Origin: Calliopsis andreniformis
Taxonomy: Eukaryota; Arthropoda; Insecta; Hymenoptera; Andrenidae
Assembly (NCBI RefSeq): GCF_051401765.1
Contig: NW_027480534.1
Span: 1,116,001 to 1,180,000 of the forward strand
Direction: 5' to 3'
DNA: 64,000 nucleotides
In this document: positions 62,450 to 64,000 of the stretch, piece after piece
How the letters are laid out: each line of letters opens with the position of its first letter
Numbering within the stretch: the first letter of the stretch is position 1
The notes under the pieces: generated by a model
What the model saw: only the letters and a program-made list of their open reading frames with translations
Databases searched by the model: none
Told to the model about the DNA's origin: nothing
Program-made: the position numbers and the translations under genes

Positions 62450-64000
62450 CTGATGGTTGAGTATTGAGGACTGAGGATTGAGGGTTGAAGATTGAGTATT
62501 GAGGATTCAGAATTGAGGTTTGAGGACTGAGCATTGAGGATTGAAGATTGAGTATTGAGGATTGAGGATTGAGGATTGAGGATTGAGGATTGAGGATTGA
62601 GGATTGAGGTTGAGGAATGACGATTAAGGGTTGGGGACTGAGGATTGAAGATTGAGGATTGAGGATTGAGGATTGAGGATTGAGGATTGAGTATTGAGGA
62701 TTGAAGGTTCAGTATTTGGGATTGAAGATTGAGAATTGAGGATTGAGGATTGAATATTGAGGACTGAGTGTTGAGGGTAGAGTGATGAGGATTGATGATT
62801 GTGGATAGACATTTGAATATTGCAGATGGAGCTTTGAGTATTGAAAGCTGTGAATTGAGGATAATCTATTGCGGATTGAGGATTGACAATTGATTGTTGA
62901 GGACTGAGGACCGAGGATTGAGGATTCAGGGTTGAGGATTCAGAATTGAGGCTTGAGGACTGAGGATTGAGGATTGAACATTGAGTATTGAGGATTGAAG
63001 GTTGAGGATTGATGACTGAGTATTGAGGATTGAGGATGTGGGCTGAGGGTTGAGGATTGAGGTTTGAGGACTGAGGACTGAGGATTGAGGATTGAGAATT
63101 GAGGATTGAGGATTGAGGATTGAAGATTGAGGACTGGGGATTGAGGATTGAAGATTGAGGATTAAGGATTGAGAATTGAGGATTGAGGACTGAAGATTGA
63201 ATATTGATGATTGAAGGTTTAGTATTGAGGATTGAGTGTTGTGGTCTGAGGACGAGGACTGAGGGTTAAGTATTGATGTTTGAGGGCTGAGGATTGAGGA
63301 TTGAGGATTGAGAATTGAGGATTGAGGATTGAGGATTGAAGATTGGGGTTTGGGTATTGAGGATTGAAGGACGAGGATTGAGGATTGAGGATTGAGGATT
63401 GAGGATTGAAGGTTGAGTATTGAGGATTGAGGATTGAGGATTGAGGATTGAAGATTGAGGATTGGGGATTGAGGATTGACGATTGAGGATTGAGTATTGA
63501 GGAATGAGGATTGAAGATTGAGGATTGAGGATTGAGCATTGAGGATTGAGGATTGGGGTCTGAGATTTGAGGGTTGAGTGATGAGAATTGATGTTTGTGG
63601 ATAGAGATTTGAAGATTGAAGATTGCAGATTGAGTATTGAAAACTGTGAATTGAGGATACTCTATTGAGGATTGAGGATTGACAACAGATTGTTGAGGAC
63701 TGAGGGCTTAAGATTGAGGATTCAGGATTGAGGATTCAGGATTGAGGTTTGAGGACTGGGGATTGAGGATTGTGGATTGAAGATTGAGTATTGAGGATTG
63801 AAGATTTTGGATTGAGGATTGGGGATTAAGGATTGAGGATTGGGGATTGAGGATTGAAGATTGTGTATTGAGGATTGAAGATTCACGATTGAGGATTGAG
63901 GATTGGGAATTGAGGATTGATGGTTGAGTATTGAGGATTGAGAATTGAGGATTGAGGATAGTGTATTGAAGATTGAGGATTGATGATTGAGGTTTGAGGA
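62450..64000 (+). repeat. Irregular right-hand tail of the array
   Basis: Heptamers continue to the last base. Landmarks are more altered: L1 appears as GAAAGCTGTGAATTG near 62838 with GATAATCTATTGCGG after it, and as AAAACTGTGAATTG at 63640 with GATACTCTATTG. I could not place long stretches on another HOR in the window. No gene, no array end and no unique flank are visible. Confidence 0.65.

Larger units (their letters stand above)
1..64000 (+). repeat. Heptamer satellite array, consensus ATTGAGG, spanning the whole window
   Basis: Every line of the window reads as back-to-back copies of ATTGAGG and one- or two-base variants such as ATTGAAG, ATTGAGT, ACTGAGG, GTTGAGG, ATTGGGG, ATTCAGG and ATTAAGG. 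Both window ends lie inside the array. The + strand carries nearly all G and very little C, giving an extreme strand asymmetry. The 7-bp register is kept over long distances. It is broken mainly by 6-bp units (ACGAGG, ATGAGG; -1 bp each) and by rare insertions. No stretch above 300 bp lacks the heptamer. This is a simple-sequence satellite with higher-order organisation. Species and chromosomal position cannot be read from it, and I see no sign that it is a gene. Confidence 0.98.

Noticed and set aside
1..64000. Dozens of - strand open frames of 60-835 codons as protein-coding genes
   Set aside because: All give the same heptapeptide cycle in all frames, overlap each other in different frames, start and stop at single-base repeat variants, and have no domain, promoter or splice evidence.
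1..64000. Telomeric repeat
   Set aside because: GGATTGA differs from the plant-type GGGTTTA at two of seven positions, and GTTGAGG runs resemble TTAGGG with an added base. No canonical telomere unit is present in tandem, and the array carries multi-kilobase HORs, so I regard the similarity as chance.
1..64000. Cyanobacterial short tandem heptanucleotide repeats (STRR family)
   Set aside because: Those are heptamers, but occur as short intergenic arrays. A 64-kb array without any gene does not fit, and the unit is different from the STRR unit I recall (CCCCAGT type).
1..64000. tRNA, rRNA, riboswitch or terminator hairpins
   Set aside because: The + strand has too few C residues for stems of the needed length; apart from the 7-bp stem near 58.9 and 61.1 kb no candidate was seen.
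1..64000. Sequencing or vector artefact
   Set aside because: Hierarchical HORs with shared private variants look like evolved satellite DNA. Local misassembly at the identical tandem duplications remains possible, but a purely artificial sequence is unlikely.

Overview
The whole window is one uninterrupted tandem array of a 7-bp unit, ATTGAGG on the + strand (CCTCAAT on the - strand), about nine thousand degenerate copies. It runs off both ends, so the array is longer than 64 kb. I found no unique sequence, protein-coding gene, tRNA, rRNA, transposon or CRISPR. The + strand is G-rich and almost free of C; most C occurs in variant heptamers. The organism cannot be named from this. Array length and multi-kilobase higher-order repeats (HORs) fit a eukaryotic satellite or megasatellite, for example heterochromatin, subtelomere or centromere-proximal DNA. 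That is inference, because no flanking gene or telomere is present.

The array is hierarchical. Level 1 is the heptamer. Level 2 is a set of landmark strings of variant heptamers. The main one (L1, about 160 bp) holds AAAACTGTGAA, GGATATTCT and TTGACAACTGATTGTTGAGG, and I counted 52 copies of AAAACTGTGAA. Most landmark text still parses into heptamers, so landmarks are diverged satellite rather than insertions. Level 3 is HORs of about 2 to 10 kb, recognised by identical landmark order and shared private variants. Level 4 is nested tandem duplications (901, 1,021, 371 and 614 bp) and block losses inside individual HOR copies.

Layout: 1-2215, truncated end of an earlier HOR copy. 2216-11785 and 11786-about 19940, two copies of a 9.57-kb HOR (HOR-I). 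About 20341-25746 and 25747-30131, two copies of a 5.4/4.4-kb HOR (HOR-II). About 31350-43120, three rearranged copies of a 3.4-5-kb HOR (HOR-III). About 43230-49370, two spaced copies of a HOR-I-like block (HOR-IV). 45825-47950 and 52670-54395, with a partial third copy at 59635-60205, a distinct block (HOR-V). About 56462-62449, a 2.0-4.1-kb repeat system (HOR-VI). 62450-64000, an irregular tail. The left two thirds looks strongly homogenised; the right third carries more divergent landmark versions and GAATTC sites not noticed elsewhere.

Long open frames exist only on the - strand and read as a seven-residue cycle (I-L-N-P-Q-S-S). They are a by-product of the repeat: 7 is not a multiple of 3, so three heptamers give the same peptide cycle in every frame, while the + strand has TGA in every frame each 21 bp. 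I call no gene. All boundaries were read by eye and are good to roughly 10-50 bp, because crossovers fall in plain heptamer runs where the exact breakpoint cannot be seen.
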